Source: Pseudonocardia hierapolitana | GTDB lineage: Bacteria; Actinomycetota; Actinomycetes; Mycobacteriales; Pseudonocardiaceae | Direction of reading: 5' to 3' | Length of the DNA: 64,000 nucleotides | Assembly: GCF_007994075.1 (NCBI RefSeq) | Contig: NZ_VIWU01000001.1 | Location: 2,542,001-2,606,000 of the forward strand | Shown here: positions 18,097 to 26,637 of the stretch, piece after piece | Layout: every line of letters starts with the position of its first letter | How positions within the stretch are numbered: position 1 is the stretch's first letter | Position numbers and translations under genes: made by a program | Notes under the pieces: generated by a model | Databases searched by the model: none | What the model was told of the DNA's origin: nothing | Seen by the model: the letters and a program-made list of their open reading frames with translations, nothing else

Positions 18097-18701
18097 TCCG
18101 GCCCGGCGCAGCACGTTTGCTCTGTTCGCGGGCTTCCGGCCGGTCCCGTCCGGGCTAGCGTGGTTCGTGGCGTCGGTCCCAGAGTCCCCCGGGCCACGCC
18201 GCAGTGCTGCCGGCCGGGCACCGTCCCCTCTCGACCCGGTCGGCAGCGTGGCTCCCGGTCCGGCCGTTCCACACCTGGACGGCGCGTACCCCGCATCGCT
18301 AATCTCACCCTGCGGTGAAACCCCAGACCCCGGTTGCCCGCCATCAGAGCGTCGTGCCGTTGCCGGGGGCGAATGCTCGCGCACAGCGAGCCATCGACCG
18401 TGACAGGGAGCAGGCGCGCGCGGCAGCGTGACAGTTCGCCCGGGGGACCGGGAATCTGCACGGTAGCCCTGGCCCTTGAGGGGAGGCTGCGGGTCGCCGG
18501 CAGGCGTCGAGCCTCGCCCGGTCACCGACCGGGCGAGGCCCGATGGCCGCAGACCGTGCCGACCGGCCCACTGCCGCCGTCGGTACGGCAGGGGCCGGTC
18601 GTGCAGCGCGGGACTCCCCTCCCGGGTCCCCCAACCCGGCCCGCGCTGTCACTGACGTTAGGCCGCTCGCCGCGTCACCGGATCGGTCGAAAGGTTGATC
18701 C
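18097..18701. other. 605-bp non-coding region with four strong hairpins
   Basis: No convincing ORF on either strand. Strong stems occur at 18207-18246 (12 bp including one G-U), 18511-18539 (perfect 12 bp, 5-base loop), 18561-18600 and 18604-18648, the last with a C-rich interior (TCCCCTCCC and a CCCCC loop). The three at the right are almost back to back. They could be terminators for the converging DHFR and TetR transcripts or part of a structured RNA. I could not match it to RNase P RNA, tmRNA or a known riboswitch by conserved motifs. Confidence 0.45.
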
Positions 18702-19259
18702 TCACCCATCCTTCGGACGGAGCCCGTCCCGGATCACCGCGAGCAGCCGGTGCCGGACGTCCGGGTCGGGGTCGGTGCGCACGGCGTGCAGCAGGCCCTT
18801 GAGCAGTGCGATCAGGTCGCTGACGGTCACGTCCCGGCGGACACCACCGGCCTCCTGCGCCTTCGCGAGGAGGACACCGAGCGCGTCGTGCATGTCGGCG
18901 ACCACCGCCGCCACGGCGTCCGTCCCCGCGCCGGCGAACGCGTCGGGGAGGTCGCGTTTGGTGAAGGCCTGTTCCGCCAGCCGGTCGAGGAAGCCGCCGA
19001 AGGCGAGGTCCGGGTCGGCGGCCTCGGCCCGTGCACGGGCGTCGGCGGCGAGCTCCTCGACGTTCGCCACCGACACCGCCTCGAACAGCGCCTCCTTCGT
19101 CGGGAAGTGCCGGTAGACGGTCCCGGGGCCGACCCCCGCGGCAGCGGCGATCTCGTCGAGCGGCACCGCGTAGCCCTGCTCGGCGAATGCACGCCGCGCG
19201 GCGTCGAGAACGCGCTCGCGGTTGCGGCGGGCGTCCGCGCGCAGGCTCCGCTCAGGCAT
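18702..19259 (-). CDS. TetR family transcriptional regulator
   Basis: 185 residues. The N-terminal helix-turn-helix is typical: ADARRNRERVLDAARRAF, then IAAAAGVGPGTVYRHFPTKEALFEAV. The C-terminal ligand domain has no recognisable effector signature. It is divergent from a SnoaL-like gene across 84 bp that contain two 27-bp direct repeats, so it probably represses both genes. Residues around the start (MPERSLRADARRN) match the usual start of this subfamily. Confidence 0.93.
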   Translation of the reverse strand: MPERSLRADARRNRERVLDAARRAFAEQGYAVPLDEIAAAAGVGPGTVYRHFPTKEALFEAVSVANVEELAADARARAEAADPDLAFGGFLDRLAEQAFTKRDLPDAFAGAGTDAVAAVVADMHDALGVLLAKAQEAGGVRRDVTVSDLIALLKGLLHAVRTDPDPDVRHRLLAVIRDGLRPKDG

Positions 19260-19268
19260 GGCGCTTGC

Positions 19269-19322
19269 TAACCGGGGCGCGCGTTCCGTATCTTCTAAGC
19301 GGGGTCACCGTTCCGATTCTAG
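19269..19322. promoter_or_regulatory. Two tandem operator-like repeats, 27 bp apart
   Basis: Two imperfect copies, both with the pattern TAA-CGGGG-CGTTCCG-TCT, start at 19269 and 19296. Each is also a loose palindrome (AAGCGG with CCGATT). They lie between divergent TetR and SnoaL-like genes, where a TetR operator is expected. Confidence 0.5.
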
Positions 19323-19343
19323 TTCCGATCCAGGGAGGATCAC

Positions 19344-19781
19344 ATGAGCCGCAGCCCGCGCGAGGTCGTCGAGGACGTGCGCCGGATGGTCGCCGGGGAA
19401 GGCGTGGTCTTCGGCGACCTCTTCGCCGCCGACGGCGTCCTGCGCTACCCCTTCGCTCCCCCCGGGATGCCTCGCGAGATGAAAGGCCGCGACACCATCC
19501 GCGAGTACCACCGCGCCGCGTCCGCCCGGCGGTCGCTGCTCGAGGTCGAGGGCGTCGACATGATCGTGCGGGACACCGACGACCCGGAGGTCGTCGTCGT
19601 CGAGATCGAGCACCACGGCTATTCGCACGGATCGGGCGGCCCGTACCGCTTCCGCGCGCTCGGCGTCGTCCGCGTGCGCGACGGGGAGATCGTGGAGTAC
19701 GACGACTACATGGACTCGATCGCGATGGCGGCGCTGCTCGGGCGCACGCAGGACCTGGTCGCCGCCCTCTCCGCGGCCTGA
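19344..19781 (+). CDS. SnoaL/NTF2-like protein
   Basis: 145 residues from an ATG 7 bp after GGGAGG. The sequence fits a SnoaL-like cone fold: RYPFAPPGMPREMKGRDTI, EYHRAA, VVVEIEHHGYS, RFRALGVVRVRDGEIVEYDDYMD. The family includes ketosteroid isomerase-like and polyketide cyclase-like enzymes as well as binding proteins. It is the probable target of the divergent TetR regulator and may act on the compound that regulator senses. Its stop is 4 bp from the convergent GT39 gene. Confidence 0.85.
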   Translation: MSRSPREVVEDVRRMVAGEGVVFGDLFAADGVLRYPFAPPGMPREMKGRDTIREYHRAASARRSLLEVEGVDMIVRDTDDPEVVVVEIEHHGYSHGSGGPYRFRALGVVRVRDGEIVEYDDYMDSIAMAALLGRTQDLVAALSAA

Positions 19782-19785
19782 CCGC

Positions 19786-21270
19786 TCACAGCCGGCGGGC
19801 CGACTCCCACAGCTGGGCCCACGGCACCCGCCGCCCCTCCAGCAGGTAGATCGGGGTGCCCTGCGCGAGGTTCGCGACGCGCTCGTCGTTGTCCAGCCGG
19901 CCGATCCAGGTGCCGGTCCGGAACGCGCCGATGATCGCCGTCGGGTCGCCGACGAACACGACGGCACCCGACTCCTCCGGCGGCGTACCGAACCAGGCCG
20001 CACCGCGGCTGAAGCTGAACGAAGGCAACTCCGGTGCGAACTTCTGGACGGCCGAGTAGCTCCAGTAGTCCCCCGTGACGACCACGGCGTCGCGTGCCAC
20101 GTCCGGCGGCAGCGCCCGGCAGGCCGCCTGGACGTCGGCGACCATCGCGGGCCAGCCGATCTCGTCGCGCTGGAAGTTGCCGATCTGGAGCGGCTGGTCG
20201 GCGTGCATCGATGCCGGCTGGACCGGCAGCACGTTCACCACCAGGAGCGCTCCCGCCGTCAGGGCGTACGCCGGCCACGTAGTCGTCCAGCGCCACCAGG
20301 CGGCGGGGCGCACCTGCTCCACGCGTGCCGCCCCGGCGGCCCACAACAGCGGCAGCACGCCTGCGATGTAGTACGGGCGCCCGCCCGCGACCATGAACAG
20401 CAGGGCGACACCCAGTGCCGTGACGCCGAGGAAGCGGTGCTCGGGAACCCGGAGCAGCCGCACGACGCCGATCACGCCCAGCACCGAGCCGACCAGCAGC
20501 CCGGATGCGAAGAACCCGAGCGGCAGGAACCCGATCATCCCGCCGGCATAGACGCTCTCCTCGGCCACGACCCGGCCCATCTCCAGCTGCGGCCAGCCGT
20601 TGCGGGCCTGCCAGACGAGCGTCGGGATCGTGGCGAGCACCGCGATCCCGGCGCCTGCCCAGAGCGCACGCCTGCGCAGCAGCTCGCGCGGCCCGCAGAA
20701 CCACGCGGCGACGATCGCGACCGCCCACAGCGCGACGATCAGGAACTTCGCCTGCAGCCCGACGGCGGTGACGATCCCCGCGGCGAGCAGCAGCCCGTCC
20801 GACCGGGTACGGACCCAGCGCACCAGCAGGTACGTCACCGCGATCCAGGCGACCGGGTCGAGTGTGGACGTGGCGAGCAGGTGGCCGGTTGCCAGGAACC
20901 CTGGCGAGACCGCCACCGCGCCCGCCGCCAGCAGCTGGGCCCGCCTGGCGCCGCCGAACTCCCGCGCCAGCAGCGCGGCGAGCACCACCGCCGTGACGAT
21001 CGCGAGCGTCGCCGGGATCCGCAACACCGCCACCGAACCAGGGGCGATCGTGTCCATCAGCAGCGCGATCAGCGGCAGCAGCGGCGGCTGGTCGGCGTAC
21101 CCCCAGTCCAGGTGGTGACCTGCCGCGACGAAGTACAGCTCGTCGCCGAAGTAGCCGTACTGCCCGCTCACGGCCGTCAGCACGACACCCACCGCGACGG
21201 CCACCGCACCCACCGCCCCACGACTGAACGCGGGCAGCACCCGCACCGGTACCTGCTGTTCGACCGTCAC
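19786..21270 (-). CDS. GT39/ArnT-like membrane glycosyltransferase
   Basis: 494 residues from the GTG at 21270. About ten membrane helices are visible. The first external loop has YFGDELYFVAAGHHLDWGYA, carrying the Asp-Glu pair typical of polyprenyl-phosphate-sugar transferases (PF13231 type), followed by DQPPLLPL. The C-terminus is a soluble extracytoplasmic part. The enzyme should move a sugar from a polyprenyl-phosphate donor to a protein, lipid or polymer outside the membrane. It lies downstream of the pgs operon after a 151-bp gap, and may or may not act on the same envelope. Confidence 0.87.
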   Translation of the reverse strand: MTVEQQVPVRVLPAFSRGAVGAVAVAVGVVLTAVSGQYGYFGDELYFVAAGHHLDWGYADQPPLLPLIALLMDTIAPGSVAVLRIPATLAIVTAVVLAALLAREFGGARRAQLLAAGAVAVSPGFLATGHLLATSTLDPVAWIAVTYLLVRWVRTRSDGLLLAAGIVTAVGLQAKFLIVALWAVAIVAAWFCGPRELLRRRALWAGAGIAVLATIPTLVWQARNGWPQLEMGRVVAEESVYAGGMIGFLPLGFFASGLLVGSVLGVIGVVRLLRVPEHRFLGVTALGVALLFMVAGGRPYYIAGVLPLLWAAGAARVEQVRPAAWWRWTTTWPAYALTAGALLVVNVLPVQPASMHADQPLQIGNFQRDEIGWPAMVADVQAACRALPPDVARDAVVVTGDYWSYSAVQKFAPELPSFSFSRGAAWFGTPPEESGAVVFVGDPTAIIGAFRTGTWIGRLDNDERVANLAQGTPIYLLEGRRVPWAQLWESARRL

Positions 21271-21421
21271 CCGATCAACGCTAGGGCCCGACCCACGTGG
21301 CACGGGTCGATCGATCGGTTGACCCCGGCGTCCACCGCACGCCTGCGCCGGGTGACCTGGACCTCGTCCCGACAGGGGCCCGACGCGCCGCACAGAACGA
21401 TCGTGCCGAGCAACGAGCCCT

Positions 21422-22324
21422 TCACGACCCGGCGAGGGTCGCCAGCACCGGGGCCACCTTCTCCGGGCGGGAGCGGAGCTCCGCGCTCATCTCCACGTGC
21501 GCGAAGGGGAGGCCGGCCCGCGCGGCCGCCCGGCCCTGCACGTTCGTGCGGCCCTCCAGCTCGCTGCAGCTGCCTGCCCAGGCTCGGCACATCTGCACCC
21601 CCGACTCCTCCAGCCGGTCCGCGAGCGCCCGCACCGCAGGCGCCGGGTCGTCCGGGCCGCCGCCGAGCACGATGTCCGCGTCGAGGTCGTCGCGCGCGCC
21701 GAAGCCGTGCAGCTGCAGCTGCGGGAGCCGCAGCCGGGTGCTCAGGTCCACCGCCACGGCGTGGAAGAGCGAGTCCTGCTGGTGCGCGACGTCGGCCCGC
21801 TCGTCGTCGGCCCTGCGGTGCGCCCCGGCCTGCAGGTACACCGCGTCCGGCACCGCGGAGAGCACGGCCAGCCCGACGTCCTCGGTGTCGTAGTCGGCGT
21901 TCGGGTGCGGCACCTCGACGAGCAGCCGCGGCGTCCGGCCCAGCGGGAGCGCGATCAGACCCCACGATCGCTCCGATGCCGGGTCGCTGCGTGCCACGAG
22001 GAACTCGGCACCCTCCTCGTTCGGAGCCGTTCCGACGGTGAACCCGGCGCCCTCCAGCACGCCACGGGCTGCACCGTCCGACCCGGACGCGACCAGCGCC
22101 GCCACCGCCCCGACCACCGCGTCCCGCTCGACTGGTTCCGGCGGGCGGTAGGGACCGCGCGGGCTGAGCCGGTCGGTGAGGTCCCGGACCTGCTGCTCCA
22201 GCGTCGGCGGGTCGGGCGGTGTCGCGCGGGGCGTCACCACGGTCATGAGCACGGTCATGAGCGCCGCCACCGCGGCGATCGCGAGCACCACGAGCACGCC
22301 GATCATGACTCCCGTCCGGCTCAC
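21422..22324 (-). CDS. Membrane-anchored putative amidohydrolase (poly-gamma-glutamate hydrolase / N-formylglutamate amidohydrolase-like)
   Basis: 300 residues. An N-terminal anchor helix (VMIGVLVVLAIAAVAALM) is followed by an extracytoplasmic domain. Candidate metal and catalytic residues occur in LLVEVPHPNADYDTEDVG, YLQAGAHRR, LQLHGFG and FAHVEMS, an arrangement that recalls zinc-dependent N-formylglutamate amidohydrolase and PGA hydrolase folds. It overlaps the NlpC/P60 gene by ATGA and is the last gene of the pgsB-pgsC operon. The enzyme call is tentative; the context makes cleavage or release of a gamma-glutamyl polymer plausible. Confidence 0.55.
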   Translation of the reverse strand: MSRTGVMIGVLVVLAIAAVAALMTVLMTVVTPRATPPDPPTLEQQVRDLTDRLSPRGPYRPPEPVERDAVVGAVAALVASGSDGAARGVLEGAGFTVGTAPNEEGAEFLVARSDPASERSWGLIALPLGRTPRLLVEVPHPNADYDTEDVGLAVLSAVPDAVYLQAGAHRRADDERADVAHQQDSLFHAVAVDLSTRLRLPQLQLHGFGARDDLDADIVLGGGPDDPAPAVRALADRLEESGVQMCRAWAGSCSELEGRTNVQGRAAARAGLPFAHVEMSAELRSRPEKVAPVLATLAGS

Positions 22325-23334
22325 AGCCGCTTCGCCGCCCGGAACGACCTGGCGTAGTGGCCGCCGTCGTCGAGCACGGACGTGCCGCCGAGGTCACCGA
22401 GGGTCGGACCGTCGGCCCGGCGCCTGCTCGACACGAAGCGCGGCTGCCCACGGTCGTCGCGCCCGAGGTAGACCGCGACGTGGTCCATGCGACGGTCCGG
22501 CGCCTCGTCGAGGTCGAAGAACAGCAGGTCGCCCGCCTGCAACGCACCCACGTTCGTCGGCGGGACGCCGGTGTCGGGCAGGACGACGGTGCCGGGGCCG
22601 ACCTCCGCCATCGCCCGCGCGCGCCGGGGCAGCCCTGCACCGGGCTTCTCGGTGGCGAGCAGTGGATATCCCGCGCGGTAGCCGTAGACGAGCCGGACGA
22701 AGCCGGAACAGTCCACCGCTCCGTAGCGCTCGGGGTCCGGCCTGCGCGCCTGCTTGTCGGGAAAGCGCCAGCCGATTCCGAGGTAGTCGTAGAAGTCGGA
22801 GTTCTCGGGGGACGGACCACCGTTCGGGCCGGGCGGTCCGAACCGCGCGTCTCCGCCCTTCCGCACGCCCTCCGCGTCGCGTTGCTCCGGAGCACCGTCC
22901 AGGTACTCCGCGGCCGACGCCAGCACGTCGGGCGCGGTGCTGCCCAGGTTCTCCTGCAGCCACGGACGGAACCACGGCTCGTCCTCCGCGCCCGCTCGCC
23001 ACTCGTGGGGCATGAGCCGCACCCAGACCCTGGTGGTCACCGGAGCGCCGCCGAACTGCGGCTCGGCGAAGGTGCGCTGCGGCCCGTCGATGGTGGCGGT
23101 GCGGGCGCCGTCGGTGAGGGTGGCCAGCACGGTTCCGGCGGTGTCGACCACGGTGGTGCCCGCAGGCGCGTCCCGGCGCAGGAAGCGCAGGTCGGCCGAG
23201 GCGGACGCCACCCGCGACGGCGCCGCGCCGGGCGCCGTCGGCTCGCCCCGCAGCTGGCCGACGGCGATCCCGGTGGCGCCCACCGCCACCGCCAGCACGC
23301 CCATGAGGATGCGTCGGGCCCTGAGCGTGCTCAC
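22321..23334 (-). CDS. Extracytoplasmic NlpC/P60-like cysteine hydrolase
   Basis: 337 residues. A signal/anchor helix at residues 9-26 precedes an outer part of about 180 residues with SH3-like character and then an NlpC/P60-type domain: Cys209 in VDCSGFVRLVYGY and His285 in MDHVAVYLG. Family members cleave gamma-D-glutamyl bonds in peptidoglycan or in gamma-polyglutamate. The GTG start overlaps the pgsC stop, and the stop overlaps the next gene. Placement between PGA synthesis genes and another hydrolase favours a role in trimming, releasing or wall-attaching the polymer. Confidence 0.85.
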   Translation of the reverse strand: MSTLRARRILMGVLAVAVGATGIAVGQLRGEPTAPGAAPSRVASASADLRFLRRDAPAGTTVVDTAGTVLATLTDGARTATIDGPQRTFAEPQFGGAPVTTRVWVRLMPHEWRAGAEDEPWFRPWLQENLGSTAPDVLASAAEYLDGAPEQRDAEGVRKGGDARFGPPGPNGGPSPENSDFYDYLGIGWRFPDKQARRPDPERYGAVDCSGFVRLVYGYRAGYPLLATEKPGAGLPRRARAMAEVGPGTVVLPDTGVPPTNVGALQAGDLLFFDLDEAPDRRMDHVAVYLGRDDRGQPRFVSSRRRADGPTLGDLGGTSVLDDGGHYARSFRAAKRL

Positions 23335-23813
23335 AGGGCCGTCACCGCCCCGAGCACCAGCCCGCTGGCCAGGACCCCGTAGCTGGCGAGGCTCACGGCC
23401 GACGTGGCCAGCACCGTCGCCACCGGCGGCTGCCGCACGAGCTGGTAGGCCACCAGACCCGGTATGACGAAGCCGAGCGTCTCGTGGGCGAAGATCAGCG
23501 GGTAGTCGCGCTGCACCAGCAGGAACAGGCCGGTCGAGAGCAGCACCGACAGCATCATCACGGCCGCGAACAGGCGCTTGCCGTAGAGGATCACGGCCCG
23601 TTGCAGGCCCCTCAGGCAGAGGTAGGTGACCACCGTGACGGCCGCGATCACGGCCACCTTGCGCGCGTCCTCCACCAGCGTGAGCGCGAGCCAGCCGGGG
23701 GTGATCATCCCGCCTGGCGAGAGGTTCGTGGTGAGGTAGCAGACGAGCGCGAACAGCAGGCCGATCGCGAGCGCGACGGTGGCCGCCTGCGGAGCGAGGG
23801 ATCCGGCCAGCAT
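23331..23813 (-). CDS. pgsC: Poly-gamma-glutamate biosynthesis protein PgsC/CapC
   Basis: 160 residues, close to the about 150 of the Bacillus proteins. It has five or six hydrophobic helices and the PgsC-like opening VALAIGLLFALVCYLTTNLSPGGMITPGWLAL, of which the NLSPGGMITPGWLA stretch matches the family loop. PgsC partners PgsB in the membrane synthase complex. The ATG overlaps the pgsB stop (ATGA). No PgsA/CapA gene is adjacent, which is unusual. Confidence 0.87.
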   Translation of the reverse strand: MLAGSLAPQAATVALAIGLLFALVCYLTTNLSPGGMITPGWLALTLVEDARKVAVIAAVTVVTYLCLRGLQRAVILYGKRLFAAVMMLSVLLSTGLFLLVQRDYPLIFAHETLGFVIPGLVAYQLVRQPPVATVLATSAVSLASYGVLASGLVLGAVTAL

Positions 23814-25009
23814 CAGGCGACCCTCACCCGCAGCTGCGGCCTCGGCAGGGCGGCCATCCGGGACAGCAGCACCTCGCCCTGGCCGTGGATGTTGCCCACC
23901 GCCACCACGGACCCCACACCGTCCGGGCCGATCACGACCGCGTCGAGCAGCGCATCCACCTCGAGCGCGCCGCCCAGGTCGACGACCCGGTCGGCGAGCT
24001 CGCGCGGCACCCGGCCGCGCGCCGTGTGGGTCTGCTCCCCGATCAGCACGATCCGTTCTGGCCGGACCCGGCCGGACAGCTCCCCCATCTGCCCGTTGCG
24101 CTCGACGCGGTCGGGACGGCAGTTCACCACCATCGTGAGTGGCTGGGAGATCAGGCCGCGACGCCGCAGGAGGTCGATGTTCATCAGCGTCGACTCGGGG
24201 TCGTTCGCGGCGAACACGTTGCCGAACGCGACCCGGCCCCGGTGCGTCGCGTAGTTCTCCACGGTGACCGTGCCGGGATCGGGGTTGGCCGCCACCATGC
24301 CGGCCATCGCCTCGCCGCGGCCGATGCCCGAGAGCTGGGCGACGGCGAGCGCGATCGCCACGTTCTCCTTGAAGGTGATCCAGCGGAACCGTTCCATCTC
24401 GTCGTCCCGCACCGACTCCGGGTCCACCGCGACGAGCCGGCAGCCGCGCCGGTCGGCCTCTTCCTGCAGGATGTGCAGCCGCTCGCGCTCCGCGGTGACG
24501 CAGGTCCCGCCCGCGGGCATCGACCGCGAGAGCGAGCGGGCGACGTCGTCGAGGGTGGGGCCCATCTCGTCGAGGTGGTCCTCGCGGACGTTGCAGATCA
24601 CGCAGATCGTGGAGCGCACCAGCTTCTTCTCGTTGATCTCCTGCAGGTCCGGCAGCACGGCCATGCACTCGATCACGAGCGCGTCCGGCTTCCAGGACGC
24701 CGCCCGGCGCACGATGCCGATCTGCTCGACGACGTTGGCGATCCCGAACTTGCGGTGCACCGGCTCCTCGGTGCCGTCCGGGAGGATGAAGCGGGCGGCC
24801 GTTCCCGTGGTCTTCGCGACGACCCGCATCCCGCCCCCGCGCATGGCTCCGGCGCAGAGCCGGGTGATCGAGCTCTTGCCGCGGATGCCGTTCACCACGA
24901 TCCGCTGGGGCATGGAGCGCAGGCGCCGGTGGTGGCCGCGCTGCTCGACGATCCCGGCGACCAGCAGGATCAGGCAGCCGGCGACGTACACGCCGAACAG
25001 GAACGTCAC
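23813..25009 (-). CDS. pgsB: Poly-gamma-glutamate synthase PgsB/CapB
   Basis: 398 residues from a GTG overlapping the upstream stop. An N-terminal membrane helix (FLFGVYVAGCLILLVAGIV) precedes a Mur-ligase-like ATP-dependent amide ligase domain. Diagnostic PgsB motifs are the P-loop GIRGKSSITRL, VAKTTGTAARF, ECMAVLPDLQ, and CNVREDHLDEMGPTL. The enzyme activates and polymerises glutamate through gamma-linkages at the inner face of the membrane. The gene order is cache/HAMP-like protein, pgsB, pgsC, NlpC/P60 and putative hydrolase, all overlapping by 4 bases. Confidence 0.92.
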   Translation of the reverse strand: MTFLFGVYVAGCLILLVAGIVEQRGHHRRLRSMPQRIVVNGIRGKSSITRLCAGAMRGGGMRVVAKTTGTAARFILPDGTEEPVHRKFGIANVVEQIGIVRRAASWKPDALVIECMAVLPDLQEINEKKLVRSTICVICNVREDHLDEMGPTLDDVARSLSRSMPAGGTCVTAERERLHILQEEADRRGCRLVAVDPESVRDDEMERFRWITFKENVAIALAVAQLSGIGRGEAMAGMVAANPDPGTVTVENYATHRGRVAFGNVFAANDPESTLMNIDLLRRRGLISQPLTMVVNCRPDRVERNGQMGELSGRVRPERIVLIGEQTHTARGRVPRELADRVVDLGGALEVDALLDAVVIGPDGVGSVVAVGNIHGQGEVLLSRMAALPRPQLRVRVA

Positions 25010-26424
25010 GCGCGCGCCACCCTCCGGACGGTCCGCGTCGCGGCCAGCCGGTTGGTCGCCTCCACGGCGGTGCCGATCTCGTCGAGCCGCTGCGGGGCGA
25101 GCGGCGCCACGGTCTCCCCCACCGCGAGGCGCTCGACGTGCCCGGCGAGCCTGCGGGCCGGCGCGACGACCGTGACCGCCGTCCAGGCGAGCGCCGCGCA
25201 CGCGAGGCTCGCCGCCACCACGATCGCGACGAGCGCGGCGCGCCGGTTCCCGTCACCCGCGAAGGCCGCGGCGACGACATCCTGGTCCTCGACGAGCACC
25301 CAGCCCAGATCGGTCGCCGTGCCGGGCGGGGTCACCCGCTGCGCCGCGGCCACCCGCCCGTCCTCCGGGGTGTCCACGGCCGGGGTACCTCCGGACGCCG
25401 CGGCGGCGAGCGCACCGAGCGCCGGGTCGTCCAGCGGGTCGAACGCCGTGTAGCCGCTGCTGTCGAGCACGGTGGCCCGCTGCCCGTCGACGACCCGCGT
25501 GTGGCCGCCGGACCCGCGGATCACGGTGTTCAGGGCGCGTGGATCGAACTCGGCCACCAGTGCGCTCGCGCCGTCCCACATCGGGGACGAGGCGCGCACG
25601 AGCGGTTCGCTGCCAGCGTTGTTGGCCTGCACGACCCTCGGCCCGCCCGGTGGGACCTCGATCGCGCTGCTGGGCGCAGGCCCCGCCGTCGCGACCGGCT
25701 GCCCGGACGCGTCGACGACCGTCACGGAGCGGAAGAGCGGCTCCGCCGCGAGCACCTCGGCCGCCGTGGTTGCGGGGTCGGTGATCGCGGCACCGGTCGG
25801 CAGGCCGGCCGCGCGTTCGACGACCGCCAGCCCGCCGCGCAACGCGCCGTGCAGTTCCTCCGCCTGGGCCGCGGCGCTCGCGCCCGCGTCACGGACGACG
25901 GCGTCGGTCTGCGGCTCGACGCCGCCGACGGTCACCACGGCCGCCGGGATCGCCCAGCCCAGCACGAGGGCGGCGACCACACCGAGCGTGGCGGGCAACG
26001 GCACCCGGTGGCGGGCGCGGGCGCCCCGCCGGCCGGGCCGGATGCGACGGAAGCGGTACAGCGCCAGCGCGACGCGGTCGAGCTCCGCGATCCGGGCGCG
26101 GGGAACGAGATCGACGCGGTCCTCAGCCGCCATGCGGGCCATCGCCGCGGCGAAGCGCCGGACCGGGCGGACGACGAAGCCCCACAGCAGGACGTACGCG
26201 GCGATCGTCACCAGCGCGAGCCCGGCAGGGACCCACCAGTCCGGCCATCCGGCCCCGAACAGCGCGATCACCGCGAGCGCAACCGCTCCGGCCAGCAACG
26301 CGGCCAGCGCGACGAGGGGCCCGCCGCGCACCCCCACCGCGGAACGCGACTCCGGGAACGGAGGGAACCGCATGTCGGGCATCGTCTGCGCGGGCAACGG
26401 GATCGTCGGCGGGGAGCAGGGCAT
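25006..26424 (-). CDS. Membrane protein with extracytoplasmic cache-like domain and HAMP-like linker
   Basis: 472 residues from the ATG at 26424; a TTG six bases upstream has a better-spaced ribosome site. Two N-terminal helices (residues about 30-80) are followed by a HAMP-like segment (VVRPVRRFAAAMARMAAEDRVDLVPR), a third helix, an outer domain of about 230 residues resembling a double-cache sensor, and a last helix followed by a second HAMP-like segment. There is no kinase, cyclase or methyl-accepting domain. It is the first gene of the pgs operon. It may sense an external signal or scaffold the synthase in place of PgsA; both are guesses. Confidence 0.75.
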   Translation of the reverse strand: MPCSPPTIPLPAQTMPDMRFPPFPESRSAVGVRGGPLVALAALLAGAVALAVIALFGAGWPDWWVPAGLALVTIAAYVLLWGFVVRPVRRFAAAMARMAAEDRVDLVPRARIAELDRVALALYRFRRIRPGRRGARARHRVPLPATLGVVAALVLGWAIPAAVVTVGGVEPQTDAVVRDAGASAAAQAEELHGALRGGLAVVERAAGLPTGAAITDPATTAAEVLAAEPLFRSVTVVDASGQPVATAGPAPSSAIEVPPGGPRVVQANNAGSEPLVRASSPMWDGASALVAEFDPRALNTVIRGSGGHTRVVDGQRATVLDSSGYTAFDPLDDPALGALAAAASGGTPAVDTPEDGRVAAAQRVTPPGTATDLGWVLVEDQDVVAAAFAGDGNRRAALVAIVVAASLACAALAWTAVTVVAPARRLAGHVERLAVGETVAPLAPQRLDEIGTAVEATNRLAATRTVRRVARA

Positions 26425-26531
26425 GCTCAAAGAGCTGTCCCTTCGAACGTTCCTTCAGACGGCCGGCGGTGCCCCGGCGGACGTCGGCGTCCGCCTCACC
26501 GGCCCGTCATGTCACGTGCACAGGTCCAAGA

Positions 26532-26551
26532 CCGTCACGATAGCGTGACGG
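26532..26551. promoter_or_regulatory. Perfect palindrome upstream of the pgs operon
   Basis: CCGTCACGATAGCGTGACGG has two 8-bp arms and a 4-base centre. It lies 108 bp upstream of the first pgs operon gene, between that gene and the IS. The form fits a dimeric repressor operator; no regulator gene is adjacent. The remainder of the 213-bp gap shows no ORF. Confidence 0.5.
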
Positions 26552-26637
26552 CGTAGCCCGAATGACGCAGCGTCCGATCGCCGAACGCGACACACCGTCG
26601 CGGCCCGTCACTCGGTCGTGGCTCCGGCGGGGGAGCA

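Noticed and set aside
18167..18403. Possible 78-residue gene
   Set aside because: No ribosome site, proline/serine-rich random-looking translation, and position inside the structured region.
18097..18701. c-di-AMP (ydaO-type) riboswitch, RNase P RNA or tmRNA
   Set aside because: A few short strings look similar, but the conserved cores of these RNAs are not present in order on either strand, and no suitable gene lies downstream for a riboswitch.
25006..26424. Histidine kinase or chemoreceptor
   Set aside because: Cache- and HAMP-like parts are present, but no kinase, cyclase, GGDEF or methyl-accepting domain follows; the protein ends after the second linker.
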